Below are positions 11,428-22,194 of a DNA stretch of 64,000 nucleotides, piece by piece. The notes below the pieces were generated by a model. The model saw only the letters and a list, made by a program, of their open reading frames with translations, was not told the DNA's origin and made no database searches. Position 1 is the stretch's first letter. Each line of letters begins with the position of its first letter. Source of the stretch: Rhizomys pruinosus (lineage: Eukaryota; Chordata; Mammalia; Rodentia; Spalacidae); the NCBI GenBank assembly GCA_009823505.1, contig VZQC01006876.1, forward strand, positions 1,535,062 through 1,599,061, in the 5' to 3' direction. The position numbers were made by a program, and so were the translations under genes.

Positions 11428-11667
11428 TTACGCACTTCCACAAGCAAAGCAATTACCTGTCTTTGGGCTGAATTTTCCTTTGGACATTTGCATAACTGCA
11501 GCAACCAATCCCGCACTGGTCAGTGGGCCTCCTAGTTCTCTGCACACCTTCATCCAGACCTCCAGCCCCTTGTTCTTATAAGGAGTAATGGCGTGTCTAC
11601 ATTCTTTAGTACATTGCTCAAATATAAGCTGTTTTAGTAATGGCATTGCGGTATCAGCGTCCCCAAA
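11428..11667 (-). pseudogene. gag: gag fragment: capsid C-terminus to first zinc knuckle
   Basis: About 79 residues on the minus strand, entering from the N gap. The stretch with 'KNKGLEVW' and 'GGPL' followed by 'AAVMQM' has the look of the major-homology-type end of a betaretroviral capsid. After a basic linker comes the start of a CCHC zinc knuckle (C-F-A-C-G), which is broken after four residues by a stop. Upstream gag is lost in the assembly gap; downstream gag, pro and pol are deleted. Family is betaretrovirus/ERVK-like; finer placement is not possible by eye. Confidence 0.7.
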
Positions 11668-11776
11668 NNNNNNNNNNNNNNNNNNNNNNNNNNNNNNNNN
11701 NNNNNNNNNNNNNNNNNNNNNNNNNNNNNNNNNNNNNNNNNNNNNNNNNNNNNNNNNNNNNNNNNNNNNNNNNNNN
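11668..11776. other. assembly gap (109 N)
   Basis: Run of undetermined bases separating the truncated provirus from a second copy of its own left flank. Open frames that span it are artefacts. Confidence 0.98.
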
Positions 11777-13003
11777 TTTGGACAGATAATCATCCTCACA
11801 GATAACAAATGGACACAGTCCAAATTTCTGTTCTGATATAGGAGATGCTGGTGACATGGGTAGGTTATGTAGGTAGGCATGGAGGCCCGCCAACATGCCC
11901 AGGCAGTTGAACTTTAGAATGAACAAGCTGTTACTGCATTGCCTAGAGTAGAAGTTCCATGAGGAAGGACTCTTAGAAAGATTGCCAGAATCCTTTGATT
12001 TCTGAGGCAGGATAGCAGTGTCTTAAAATGGTCCATTTGATTTCATGAAGATATTCATCTACTGCTTTTCCAGAAGTAACACACAGCTAGTGGGACACTT
12101 GTTGCTAGCATTTACAGTGTCATGTTGATGACTTACTTGCTATCCAAATTCATAGCTGTTATATTTTTTTTCTTTTTTTTTTTTTTTGGTCTTTTTGAGA
12201 CAGGGTCTCCCTGTAGCCCCAGCTGTCCTGGAACTCACTTTGTAGACCAGGCTGGCCTTGAACTCACAAAGATCCACCTGCCTCTGCCTCCCAAGTGCTA
12301 GGATTAAAGGTGTGTACCACCACGCCCGGCATAGCTGTTATATTTTTACAGTAGCCTTCATTGCTCAGGTTGTTGGTGAAGATGTCAAGAGAAATGCTCT
12401 TTGGAATGTTCTTTTTCTCTGGATTGATGGATCTCTGAAGGACAGAGAACCATTTTGTTCTGGAGAGCTCAAAGTGGCCACAGTCTATGTCATGACTGGA
12501 ACAACACACAAAATGTCATGACATTGGTGTTGCCTGCTTTCTCTGACTTCACACAGACAGCTTTCTGTCCACATGTCAATTCTTTCTAAACCTTAGCATC
12601 ATTGCTGTTTTGCTTTGGCATCAGCAAAAAGATCATTGAATAGAAAAGAATGCCACTGTTGCCTCGACAGGCTTCTTCAGAGCTCTGCCTGGCCTTCTGG
12701 CAGCAGAGTTCTGGAGCATACCAACAACCATATGCTACTAGGATTTCCCTGGCCCCAGGCCATTTTTGCAGGACTTTATCCAGGGCCAACAGTGGAGTGC
12801 TCCATCTCTATAGAGCTCTTGTGTTGTCCATCAGAGCCTCCCACTGTGCCCAAGTAGATGTAGCTGGCTCTGATGACCTCAGAGACAACCCTCCTAAGGC
12901 TACTACCTCAGAGAACCTAGAAGAGCATGGAGAGGGAACCTCTAGTCATCTTCCCTGTTGACTTACAGCAGAAGGAGACTACAAGGTTTACTCCAAGATG
13001 GAA
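11777..13003. repeat. duplicated flank, copy B
   Basis: Repeats 9,010-10,236 exactly as far as I can read, including the B1 with its target-site duplication. It begins at the gap edge, so the true left extent of the shared sequence is unknown. Confidence 0.9.
12169..12330 (-). repeat. B1 SINE (copy B)
   Basis: Same insertion as at 9,402-9,563, identical sequence and target-site duplication. Confidence 0.95.
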
Positions 13004-13375
13004 TGATGCCTTCGATTCTGACCGGCAGAAACAAAGCACCTCTAGCTCGTCCTTCTCAAAGCGGTTTATTCAGACCTTTTACAGTATTTTTACTTCCTCT
13101 TTTCTTCTTCTTGTTCTTCTTCCCCCCAAGAACAGAAAGTCCCTCTATTTATCCCTCTCCACCTTCCCAGCCCAGGTTGTGTGGCCTCAGTCTATTGGTA
13201 TCATCTGGCCTGATCTTGTATACAGGTTGCACCTGCACAGCTCGAACAGTGGACGTGGCTTTACTTTGAGGTAGGAGGGAATCAGGTGTTGGTCATAAGA
13301 CTCAGGTGTTAGCCATAAGACTTGGCTAAAGTCCCGGGTGCCTTCTTGGGACTGTTGCCACACCCGCTCTCCACA
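13004..13375 (-). mobile_element. solo ERVK/IAP-like LTR
   Basis: 372-bp LTR with the same ends as 10,237-10,608 but followed at 13,376 by unrelated unique DNA instead of the polypurine tract and env. It is preceded by the same flank as the provirus, so as assembled it is a solo LTR at the same site. Flanking hexamers are 'atggaa' (12,998-13,003) and 'aaggaa' (13,376-13,381). Nine differences from the provirus LTR lie at about 13,024, 13,180, 13,227, 13,240, 13,246, 13,281, two at 13,339-13,340 and 13,356. Confidence 0.85.
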
Positions 13376-13381
13376 AAGGAA

Positions 13382-14724
13382 TAAGACTGTGGTTATAGAT
13401 ATGGGGAATCAGGGTTTCCCAAAGTGCCCAGGAGGCAATAGTCCAGCACATCACAGAATGAGGGACAGGGTAGGTAAGAAGGTTTGGAGGTCACCCAGGG
13501 CAACAACAGTTAAATCCCCATGGTAATGGGGTCCAGTGTTCATGTGGAGGCTGGCCAAAGTTCCAGGGCTGTTGCAACAGAGGTCCTTGAGGGCACAGTG
13601 GTTTCTCCCAGGTATCATGGCTTTCTGTGATGTGAAACACTCCAGTCAGAGAAGGGAAGCACCCCATGGCCTTCCTAAAGCATCCTGTTAGGGGCTATAA
13701 CATCTATGAAGACAATCTTTAAGCATACATAGGTCAGTGGGAAGCTACACAACCCCATGGCTGGTGGCTGAAGGTTTGGGACTGTGATGTATAGGCAGGT
13801 GACACAGATAGCATCCCCTTCTATGGCCTTTTTTCACCAACAGAGGCATGCCAAGACCTGGCTCTGCATAGCACACACCTGTTCCTTCTTGGTCTCCTCC
13901 ATATGTCCTTATGTGGGGTGCTGTCTCTTTCCTTCCTCTCTCAGAAGGCTCACTAACTGTGCCTTTCCACTCTACAGGCATGGCCAAGTTCTTTACCTTG
14001 ACTTGGAGAGAGACCAACTGTGACATTCTGGTCTTGGCTTCTTGAGCTGTCCTACCACTGAGGGCTCAGAGATACCTAAGTGTCTGACTGTTGCTTCCCT
14101 CATCCCTATTGAAGCCTTGCTAGGTTAGGTTCAGTTCTCTCTCCCTGTTCCTCTGTTCCATACTTTCTTCTCTGTCTATGCTGATGCTTCCTGGTTGAAA
14201 AGGATTTTCTGCCCCTCTGGAGCCTTCAGGATTCATTCTAAGTTCTGGAGTACACCTAGAAAGTTCTCCAAGCTTCCTCTGCATTCCCCAGGGAGTGTCC
14301 TATTCTACAGACTGTCACTATGGCTCTGGGGTGACTGAGCTGCCCTTCCTGCAGCAAGGTGTCTCCCCAAACTAGGCACCTGCTGTTTGCCCACCGAGAT
14401 GCTCTGTATACACCTCCACCTAGCACAAACCTTCTCCCCTCTGCCCTGCCAGCACACTTTTCATCATTTTCTGTTTGTGCCTGAGGTTGGCATTTTTGCA
14501 TCTCCCTGTTTATATCTCATTGTGTATAAAGAGCAATTCGTCTGTTCACAGATTGGCAAGTGATGAAGAATTCAGTGGTTGCATTAAGAGAAGGTTGATG
14601 TGTCCCCCATGGCTGTCCATCCACTTTGGCTGCTCTTGGTCTCCCCCATATATCACCCTAACTTCTCTGCCCCTGCCCAAGGTACCATTGGAACCAGACT
14701 CCATGTGGAGTCTCTCACAGGCTA
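13382..14724. other. unique sequence, no gene seen
   Basis: Moderately GC-rich unique DNA. Open frames up to about 97 residues overlap each other on both strands and look like chance. No repeat recognised. Confidence 0.5.
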
Positions 14725-15070
14725 CTGTATTAGTCATTTTTCCTGTTGCTGTGATAAAACCACCATGACCAAGGGAACTTATTTGAGCTTACAATTGATG
14801 GTTCCAGGGAATTAGAGTCCATTGTGGTGGGAAAGCATGGTGGCAGGGGCTGGAGCAGAAAGCCAAGGTTCGCATCTTCCAATGAGCACAGGAAGCAGAG
14901 ACAGAAACACTTGAGACTGCAAGGCTTGTTGAACTCACTAAGCCCATCCCAAGTGATGTACTTCCTCCAACATGGCCACACCTTCTAAGACCTCCCAAAA
15001 CAGCGCCACCAACTGGGAACACAATGTCTGAATACTTGAAGCCTATGGGGGGCAGTCTCAGTCAGACCAC
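14725..15070. repeat. old rodent interspersed repeat (LTR-like)
   Basis: Starts 'tgtattagtcatttttcctg', continues 'tgtgataaaaccaccatgac' and 'cttatttgagcttacaattg', wording known from a common rodent medium-reiterated repeat. Probably antisense to the copy at 2,890-3,100 and similar to 23,465-23,770. Confidence 0.5.
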
Positions 15071-15658
15071 CAGAGCTGCTGTCACCAAGTACTGGTGTTT
15101 CTCCCACCATCGTCTCCTGTGTCCCCTCCCCTTTGGTCCGCATCCTTCACTTTCCATTTGGAAACCAGGGCCTTGCTTCTAATGTGCCCCACCCCTGCCC
15201 ATTCTTTCCTCCACACTGGAGTGGAAGAATGCTGCAGAAATGCTGAGCTGTACTGGGAGTGATGGGTAGTGGACAGCTTGCCTGAGTATGCTTCTTCAAG
15301 GCCACATGGTCCGTCCCAGAAACACAACAAACAAGTAGCAGGGATGCCCATTTCCTAGCCCTGCCCCAACCCTGCTAGAAGCTTTCTTTGACTTTGGAGT
15401 AAAACTCAGCCTATTGGCTGGTTACCTTCAGCCTGGCTCTGCAGACATTTTTTCTGCCTCTATCCCAGATCCACCTTCTCTCTCATTTCAGAGTCAGGCT
15501 CCAAACACTTGGCTCTGCTGCTTCCTGTCTTGGCACACTCCTTCCTGTCTTTATCCAGAACTTACTTCATTGCTTTTTTTCAAGCCTCACCTTGCTGACA
15601 GCCTGGGGGATGCCAGCTTCTCCTTGATTTCCATGGTATACCTTGTCTATGCTGGCCC

Positions 15659-15695
15659 ATTCATTCATTCATTCATTCATTCATTCATTCATTCA
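15659..15695. repeat. (TTCA)n microsatellite
   Basis: About nine tetranucleotide units. The neighbouring stretches 15,071-15,658 and 15,696-16,287 are unique sequence with no recognised feature. Confidence 0.95.
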
Positions 15696-16287
15696 AGCAC
15701 AAGCTTGTATCCCTGCCTAGTCTGGGCTAGGTCCTGTTCTACATGTTGGAGTGGCAACTGTGAGCTCCTCAGGCAGCCTCCAGCTCTCAAGGGCTCCTAT
15801 TATATTGTGATAGTTGATTCATCTGATTAAGTTCCTGTTTGGACTAGAAGTGGCTATAGGGCAAGAGCCCCACAGAGCCTGTGCTGGCAGCCTCCTAGTC
15901 CAGCAGGGCCCCACTACCCAGAATTCATTTGTATTGAGGTTAGGTCTGTATAGAGACCTGGGCCTCCTGAGCTGGATCAGGTAAGGTCCTCCCTATACAC
16001 AAACGGCTGTGCCTGGATGTGCTGCCATCTGCCTTGTCTTCTCCCCAGTGGCCCCATCTCTCATCAGGGTCCTCATAAAGGGTCTGTGCCGGGAATGCAT
16101 CTGGGTAGAGGTTCCAAGTGCTTCTCCCACCATGTATGTCCTTTGAATCCTCTACAGAACCCACCCCATCGCCCTCTGATCTGTGGCAGTGCCACAGAGT
16201 ACTCCAGGCTCTGGGTGCTGCAGTTCTCTGCCTTTTGGAGGCTAGATTGCAGGGTGATGGAAGTGTTTGGCTTCCTGCTTGCCTGTC

Positions 16288-16372
16288 TTTCCTTCCTTCC
16301 TTCCTTCCTTCCTTCCTTCCTTCCTTCCTTCCTTCCTTCCTTCCTCCTTCCTCCTCTTCCCTTTCCTTTTTT
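16288..16372. repeat. (TTCC)n microsatellite and pyrimidine tract
   Basis: About 14 TTCC units passing into imperfect CTTCC. The Glu-Gly-Arg-Lys-rich and Leu-Pro-Ser-Phe-rich frames here are its translations. Confidence 0.95.
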
Positions 16373-16711
16373 CTCCAATTCTTTGTTTCAGTGTTGTGAA
16401 TGGAACCCAGGGCCTCACACAGATTCCCAAGCCTTCCTGACATAATTGTCCTTTGGTTTTTTTGTCAGTCTGTGGAGACCTGACCATCTTATGCACAATC
16501 TTCTTGACAGACCCTCTTTTTGTAGCCTACCTGTCCTTTGACCCCTCTCGTCTTGAGCTGCCAGCTCACCCCATGTCTGGAGCCTTCTGTTTCATTTGCC
16601 CTGCAATGCCCTTCTAACCCTAGGTTTAAACTGATCTGTCTGTTTGGCCTCCTTCCCATATTTCTCTTTGTAGCATGAAATGTTTATTTACTTATCCATT
16701 CATTTACTAAA

Positions 16712-17046
16712 ATCTGTGTACATGTGTGTGCATGATCATGTGTATGCAGGTGAGGGTATATTTGCACAGGTGTACATGCACATGTGGAGGCCAGAAGATA
16801 ATCCTGGGTGTCATTCCTCAGGCAGCATCTACTTTGTCTCTTGAGACAGGTCTCTCACCAGCATGGAGCTCTCCAAGTAGGCTTTGTTGACGGGTGGTTG
16901 AGCCCAGGGCATCTACCTGTCTCTGCCTTTCTGTCCTGGGATTGAAAATGCATTCTACTGTATTCAGCTTTTTGTAAATTTTCAGATAACTCTAGTCCTT
17001 ATGCTTACATGCCAAGCACTTTACAAACTGAGCTAGTTCCTCAGCC
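16712..17046 (-). repeat. B4/RSINE-like composite SINE
   Basis: Antisense composite SINE: 'catgtggaggccagaagata', a B1-related middle ('cttgagacaggtctctcacc') and a tRNA-like end ('gagctagttcctcagccc'). Diverged. Confidence 0.7.
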
Positions 17047-17084
17047 CACACTTTATTTTATTGTGTTTTATTTTTTATTTTTTA

Positions 17085-17200
17085 TTTTTTTTTGAGATAG
17101 GGTCTTGATGTGTAGCCCAGGCTAGGCTAGAACTTGTGATTTTCCTTCCACCAACTTCCAAATGCAAGGTTCTTAGGTGTGTGCCAACCCAGATAGCTGG
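17085..17200 (-). repeat. B1-related SINE, old
   Basis: Antisense: 'tttgagatagggtcttgatg', 'tgtagcccaggctaggct', then a poorly conserved end. Likely an early B1 type. Confidence 0.6.
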
Positions 17201-17220
17201 TGCAATATGACTGTTAAAAG

Positions 17221-17221
<1 letters not shown>

Positions 17222-17252
<31 letters not shown>
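17222..17252. repeat. (GT)n microsatellite
   Basis: About 15 GT units directly after the old B1. Confidence 0.95.
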
Positions 17253-17255
<3 letters not shown>

Positions 17256-17439
17256 GCTATTATAATTCTAGTTGTGTCTCTGAAAGAGCACAAACACTTG
17301 AATGGTTAGAGTTCTACCTTTTACTAGATCTGCAAAAAGACAGGCAGGTTCAACCCAAATGTCACTTCCATTGGTCCGACAGTCTTTGTTTGGAATGAAG
17401 TCTGACCACTGATGTACTTGCCATCTCTTCTCTTTTATA

Positions 17440-17815
17440 GAAAATATTTTTATCGATTATTTTTATTACTTTTGTATGTATGAGTGTATTGCCTGCATGC
17501 ATCTAAGTACAATGCCTACAGAGGTCAAAATTCTCCTGGAACTGGAATTACAGATTTTTTTTTTTTTTTGGTCTTTTCGAGACAGGGTCTCCGTGTAGCC
17601 CCAGCTATCCTGGAACTCACTCTGTAGACCAGGCTGGCCTTGAACTCACAAAGATCTGCCTGCCTCTGCCTCCTGAGTGCTGGGATTAAAGGCGTGCGCC
17701 ACCACACCCAGCTACAGATGGTTTTTAGTCACCATGTGGGTGCTGGGAACTGAACCCAGGTCATCTGCAAGAGCAGTCAGTGCTTGCTCTTAACCACTGA
17801 GCTGTCTCTCCAGCC
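17440..17815 (-). repeat. B3 SINE split by a B1
   Basis: Antisense B3 (no internal duplication): tail 'gagtgtattgcctgcatgca', middle 'ctcctggaactggaattaca', then after an inserted B1 the rest 'caccatgtgggtgctgggaa' and head 'ctgtctctccagccc'. The B1 therefore arrived later. Confidence 0.9.
17556..17712 (-). repeat. B1 SINE nested in B3
   Basis: Full-length antisense B1 flanked by 'tacagat' at 17,549-17,555 and 17,713-17,719. The 7-base duplication is short but exact. Confidence 0.92.
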
Positions 17816-17869
17816 CTGCCCTCTTTTCTCTTGAGGTAAGGAGCTATTAAAGGTTTAGGTTTGCTTGTT

Positions 17870-17935
17870 TTAGTTTGAGACAGGCTGTCACTCTGTAGCC
17901 CAGGCTGGCCTGGAACTCTTGAGCCCAACACACCA
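17870..17935 (-). repeat. B1-like fragment
   Basis: Antisense fragment: 'tagtttgagacaggctgtca' and 'gcccaggctggcctggaact'. Truncated. Confidence 0.65.
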
Positions 17936-20738
17936 TGGGATGGTGGGTATACCCCCCCAACCCCCCAGCTCATTCACTGAAGGATTTGAGCAGGCCTGGG
18001 GCATGGCTGAAGTTGGGCTTAGTTGCAAAACTGAGCCATCCAGCCTAGAAGGAGGCAGGACCCTTTGGTAATGTGGACCAGGGGGGAGCTGTCAGCTTCC
18101 AGGGCCACGGCCAGCATGACCTCATCTTGTGACATGATGTTGGACACTGACCTGCTTTGTCCAGGAGGTGCTTAAACCATCTTGCTTCCACTCCTTCTCT
18201 GATTCTCCCTAATTACCATGAACAGAACTGGAACTGACAGGCTTGGCTGTGGCCTAGTGAGCTCCGTTGATGGTCACCGTACAGCTGCAGTGGCCGCTCC
18301 AGGTCCTGCTGTGTACAGGAGGCTGCTGAGCCCCCCTGGAGAAGCTCATTCCAGCCTGTCCAAGCCTGGCCTTGACTGGAAGAAGAGACAGGTGAGAGAG
18401 CTTGCGCCTCTCTCCCACCATTGACCAACATACCCTGGGGGTGCAGCTCAGTCAGAGTGTGGCAGCGGCAGGAAGCATTTTGGGGTACATTATTCTGGGG
18501 AAGGACATGGCACATTTGGGGACCTTTTACTAGCCCCTGTTTTCTATTAGATGTTGGTAGTTCCCTTTTCTTATCTGTTTTTCAGTGCTGAGGTTAGAAG
18601 CCAGAGCCTTGGGCATGCTAGGCAAATACTCTCTCACCAAGCTGCAGCCGCAGCCCAGTTGTTGGTAACTCTGCATTCTCCTAGACACTCTCCAGATAAG
18701 GATCGCTTCAGCATCACCACTCCCACTTCCAAAATTGGGAGAACTGGGGCTCAGAGTAAAGAAAGCCTAACTCTGAGGCACAGAGGCAAGTGACTCTCTT
18801 CCATGTAGTCATGGAAACACGGAGCAAGACTGAAAGACAGCAGTGACAGGTACCTCAGATCTGTACATGGAGCAGCCCCTGTAATGCCGGCCACTGGGTT
18901 AAAGGTGAATCCCAGCTTGCAGTCTCATCTGAAGAGAAGAAACTGAGGCACAGACAGGTTAAACAATTCACCAAAAATTGCCCAGCTCATTGTAGTACTA
19001 GAGCTAAGATCTAAAGCCAAACAGTTTGGCTCCAGCGTGTGTGTGCTTGGGGCCATTCCCCTCAACTGTCTCCATGCACCATGTCCCAGGCAACGCCATG
19101 GTGCACCTCGCTGGCAAAGGCTCTGGACTGTCTGGAAGATCAGTAGTCACAGATGAATAGCAGGAGAAAGAAAGGAGAAGACAAGCTTAGCTCTGACCAT
19201 AGAGTACAGAGTGAAGCAGCTGATCTTCATTTTCTAGACCCCAGTCTTCCTCTCCAGGAAACAGCTGTGTCCTGGGGGTGAAATCAGAACTAGATGGTCC
19301 TTTTCCCAGTTTGTAGGGCCCGTGTCCTCTCTTACCTTCCCTAAGAGGGGGAAGCTGGTGGGGGCTGATGAGAAAAAAAAGAGAAGGTGGGAATAGTTGT
19401 TGTTCAGGAAGTCTACACACTACACAGCCACTGAGGCCCCTTTCTTCAGAATCTCAGGCTTGGGAGTCCCAGGACAATATCCAGTATTCAGGGAACAAGG
19501 CGGTGGCAAGACCCAGCTGTTTCTACTGAGAACTGGATGTTCCCGTCTCATTTCTGGCACCTGGGAGTTGGTTCTGAGAGGGCCTTGCTGTCTGTGTGGC
19601 TTGACTTGCCCATCTGAAAACTCAGCTGCTTTTCTTGAGGACGTCGACAGGCACAGCTCTAAGGTGCCAGCCAAACAGAAACCCCATCCCTGCCTCCTCC
19701 TACCCCTTCCCTGAGCCTCAAGAGCGGTGCCGTTCTGAGTGCCAGAAGCTTGAGCAGGGGGCGGACAGGTACAATCAGCAGAGGGCATGTCAGAGGCTGG
19801 GCACCTACGTAGGCAGCCATCTGTCTGACCATCTTCTTGTGGAGGAGGAGGGCAGAGACACCTGAAAAGACATGTTGTGTGTTGGGAAGGGGAGAAGAAC
19901 ATGCTTGCTACCACTGAGACTGGATGGCATGGGCTCTGCAGGCAGCTCCCTGCTCCTCCACTGGCCCCTTCCTTATCCATCCCCCCCCCCCGTTATGCTC
20001 ACATAACCAGTAAGGAAAACTGCCTCCTGTTCCCCACATGCCCTTTCTCTTCTGGCATATTGTTTTCTCAGTCCCAGCTCTCAGCTTCTGGGAAGTTGCT
20101 GAGAACTCTTATTGAATGGGAGGAACACATTGATGCCCTGGGTCCAAGCCCAAGCCTCCTTCCCCTTAGAGATTCTGTCCTATTGATGGGGCTGTGGGGG
20201 TGGTCTGTAGCCCCCTGTCCTGCCAGGGTGTGTTCCACTGGAAATGTTGTTAGCATGAAGCAGAGGTGGAGGGGGGGGTGAGGCCAGGCTATCTGATGAG
20301 TAAAGCTGCCTGCATCCTGGGCTTAGATGGTGAAGCTCCCTTTCCCCAGAACCCATGAGACCAGCAGAGTCTTTTGGGCAAGGGCAAGATGACACTTGGG
20401 TGTGGAGACTGATGAACATCTATGTATATACTGAAAATGCTGGGCAGGGCCTGCGCTGAACCAGGGCCCAGGACACTACCCTCAGCCTCCCCCTACCCAG
20501 CCTGCTGGCTCCCTTCTGGGCCTGACAGGACAGCAAATCCAAGCTCCTCTATGCCCATAGCCAGGCCAAACCCATCAGCCACTGAACCTGAAACACTTGT
20601 TCTAGATACACCACGTGAACTTTCCACCTTTAAATAAAGTGCAGAGAGTGAAGACTGAAATATTCAAAGGACATATGTTTAGGTTAAATGGCATAGCTGA
20701 TGAATATATTATGCGTAGTATTACTGAATTTTTGTTAT
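17936..20738. other. GC-richer unique sequence, no gene established
   Basis: About 2.8 kb without recognisable SINE or LINE sequence, unusual for this window. It holds chance-looking open frames on both strands (the longest 186 codons, minus, 19,420-19,980), a C run at 19,980-19,991 and an AATAAA at 20,633-20,638 on the plus strand. It could include an untranslated exon or a 3' UTR of an undetected gene, but I see no splice pattern or protein I recognise. Confidence 0.4.

Positions 20739-20777
<39 letters not shown>
20739..20777. repeat. (CTAT)n microsatellite
   Basis: About nine tetranucleotide units. The DNA from 20,778 to 22,066 is unique; 21,660-22,000 looks low in repeats and may be a conserved noncoding element. 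Confidence 0.95.
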
Positions 20778-22063
20778 CCCAGAACCCAAGGAGATTGCTG
20801 CGTATATATTTAGTATAGCTCCATATGTAAATATCTTTGATTTAATCAGCAAATATTCATATATCAATTGCCAAGTCCCCTGTTCTGGGCCCTTCATAAG
20901 TGATAACTTATTGAATCTTCCAAATAACTGCCACAGTGGAACTGTCTGCCTTATCCCCATTTTCCAGATGAGGAAACCAAAGCCCAGGCAGGTTAAGTAC
21001 CATGCTCCAGGTCACACTGCAAAATTGTGAGGATTAAATGTGATTTGCATACATCCATATTTAATATGTAAAAATACAATAAAATTTAAGTCCTACTAAC
21101 CTATATTGTGTTGTGTTATTGTAACTGAAACAGGAATCAGAATTTACAAACAAGATGTCGCAATCCTACAGTCTGCTGTCCTTAGGTTCTTATCCTGATT
21201 TTTTTTTCTATATCATTCTCCATAGTAAGGTTTCCCTGCTTGTTCCAAACTGAAATTCCAAGCATCCAGGGGACTTATTTGCAATTTAGTTTAGCAGCCT
21301 GGAAGAAAGTTGAATATTGAAAACCTTTCTTTTATCCCGAGTTATCAAGTGCATACAAATCTGTCTTCTGACAACTCAAACTGAGCTTTGCAAGGCTCTG
21401 CCTCTTCCATTTGCAGACAAATGTGTTAACCATGCCAACAAATGAGACTCCCAGGGTGATCTAGAGAGGCTCATAACAAACACAAGGAAATCTGCCTGGG
21501 TAAGAACCATGTGCTGGATGCAGGAATGAAAGCTCGGAACTTCAAATGTCACACCCTGCCCCATGTAGTTCTCAGGTGACCTAATAGGTATCCACCCTAC
21601 CTTGAAGTGCCAAGGAACTGTGCACCTAGTATTATTCATAAGAAGTGGAGCCCATGTATTTCAGACATGCAGCCCTTAATGAGGTAGGGGAGGCCAGCCC
21701 TACTGCTCCCCAGTGGATATGAATATGCTCCCCAACGGAATATGTGAACATTAGGTTACACACGTCTCTCTGGGGCTCAGTGCCCAGAGTGCATTACACC
21801 CTGGAGAATATGAAAATACTTTAATTAACAACAGGAGTGGGCAGACCTGCTGGGTTCCTTCTGTTACAAAATCCTTGGGACCTGAGGATGCATTCATCAC
21901 CCCCACTATTTTTCATTATCAACATAAAAGAAAACCTTAAAGAACAATTTCTTTGAAAATCGATTTGGAAAGACCACTAAATGTCAGATATGTCACTCTT
22001 TTCCTTCCATTGACTCAACCCTATTAGTAACTAATATCACACCAACATATATGTCTATAGGAT

Positions 22064-22066
<3 letters not shown>

Positions 22067-22151
<85 letters not shown>

Positions 22152-22194
22152 GAGGCATGAGGGAGGGAGGGAGGCAGGGAGGGAGGAAGGGAGA
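22067..22194. repeat. compound (CT)n-(CA)n-(GGGA)n tract
   Basis: About 31 CT units, then about 12 CA units, then imperfect GGGA/GGCA units from 22,160. Strand asymmetry flips from pyrimidine-rich to purine-rich inside 130 bp. The stretch 22,195-22,984 is unique with no gene seen. Confidence 0.93.

Noticed and set aside
11428..11926. Frames of 82-150 codons crossing 11.67-11.78 kb
   Set aside because: They contain the N gap; only the gag part to the left is real sequence of a known type.
9010..13375. A genuine recent tandem segmental duplication
   Set aside because: Flanks are identical while LTRs differ, the copies are divided by a gap, and one copy is provirus and the other solo LTR at the same target site; haplotype or mis-join artefact is simpler. 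Not excluded without reads.
15940..16496. Several Lys-Glu-Gly-Arg and Ser-Phe-Leu-Pro frames
   Set aside because: They are translations of the (TTCC)n microsatellite on either strand.
19420..19980. 186-codon minus-strand frame, the longest in the window, as a host gene
   Set aside because: Composition is Pro/Ser/Gly/Cys-rich as expected of GC-rich noncoding DNA, plus-strand frames overlap it, and no domain or splice pattern is visible.
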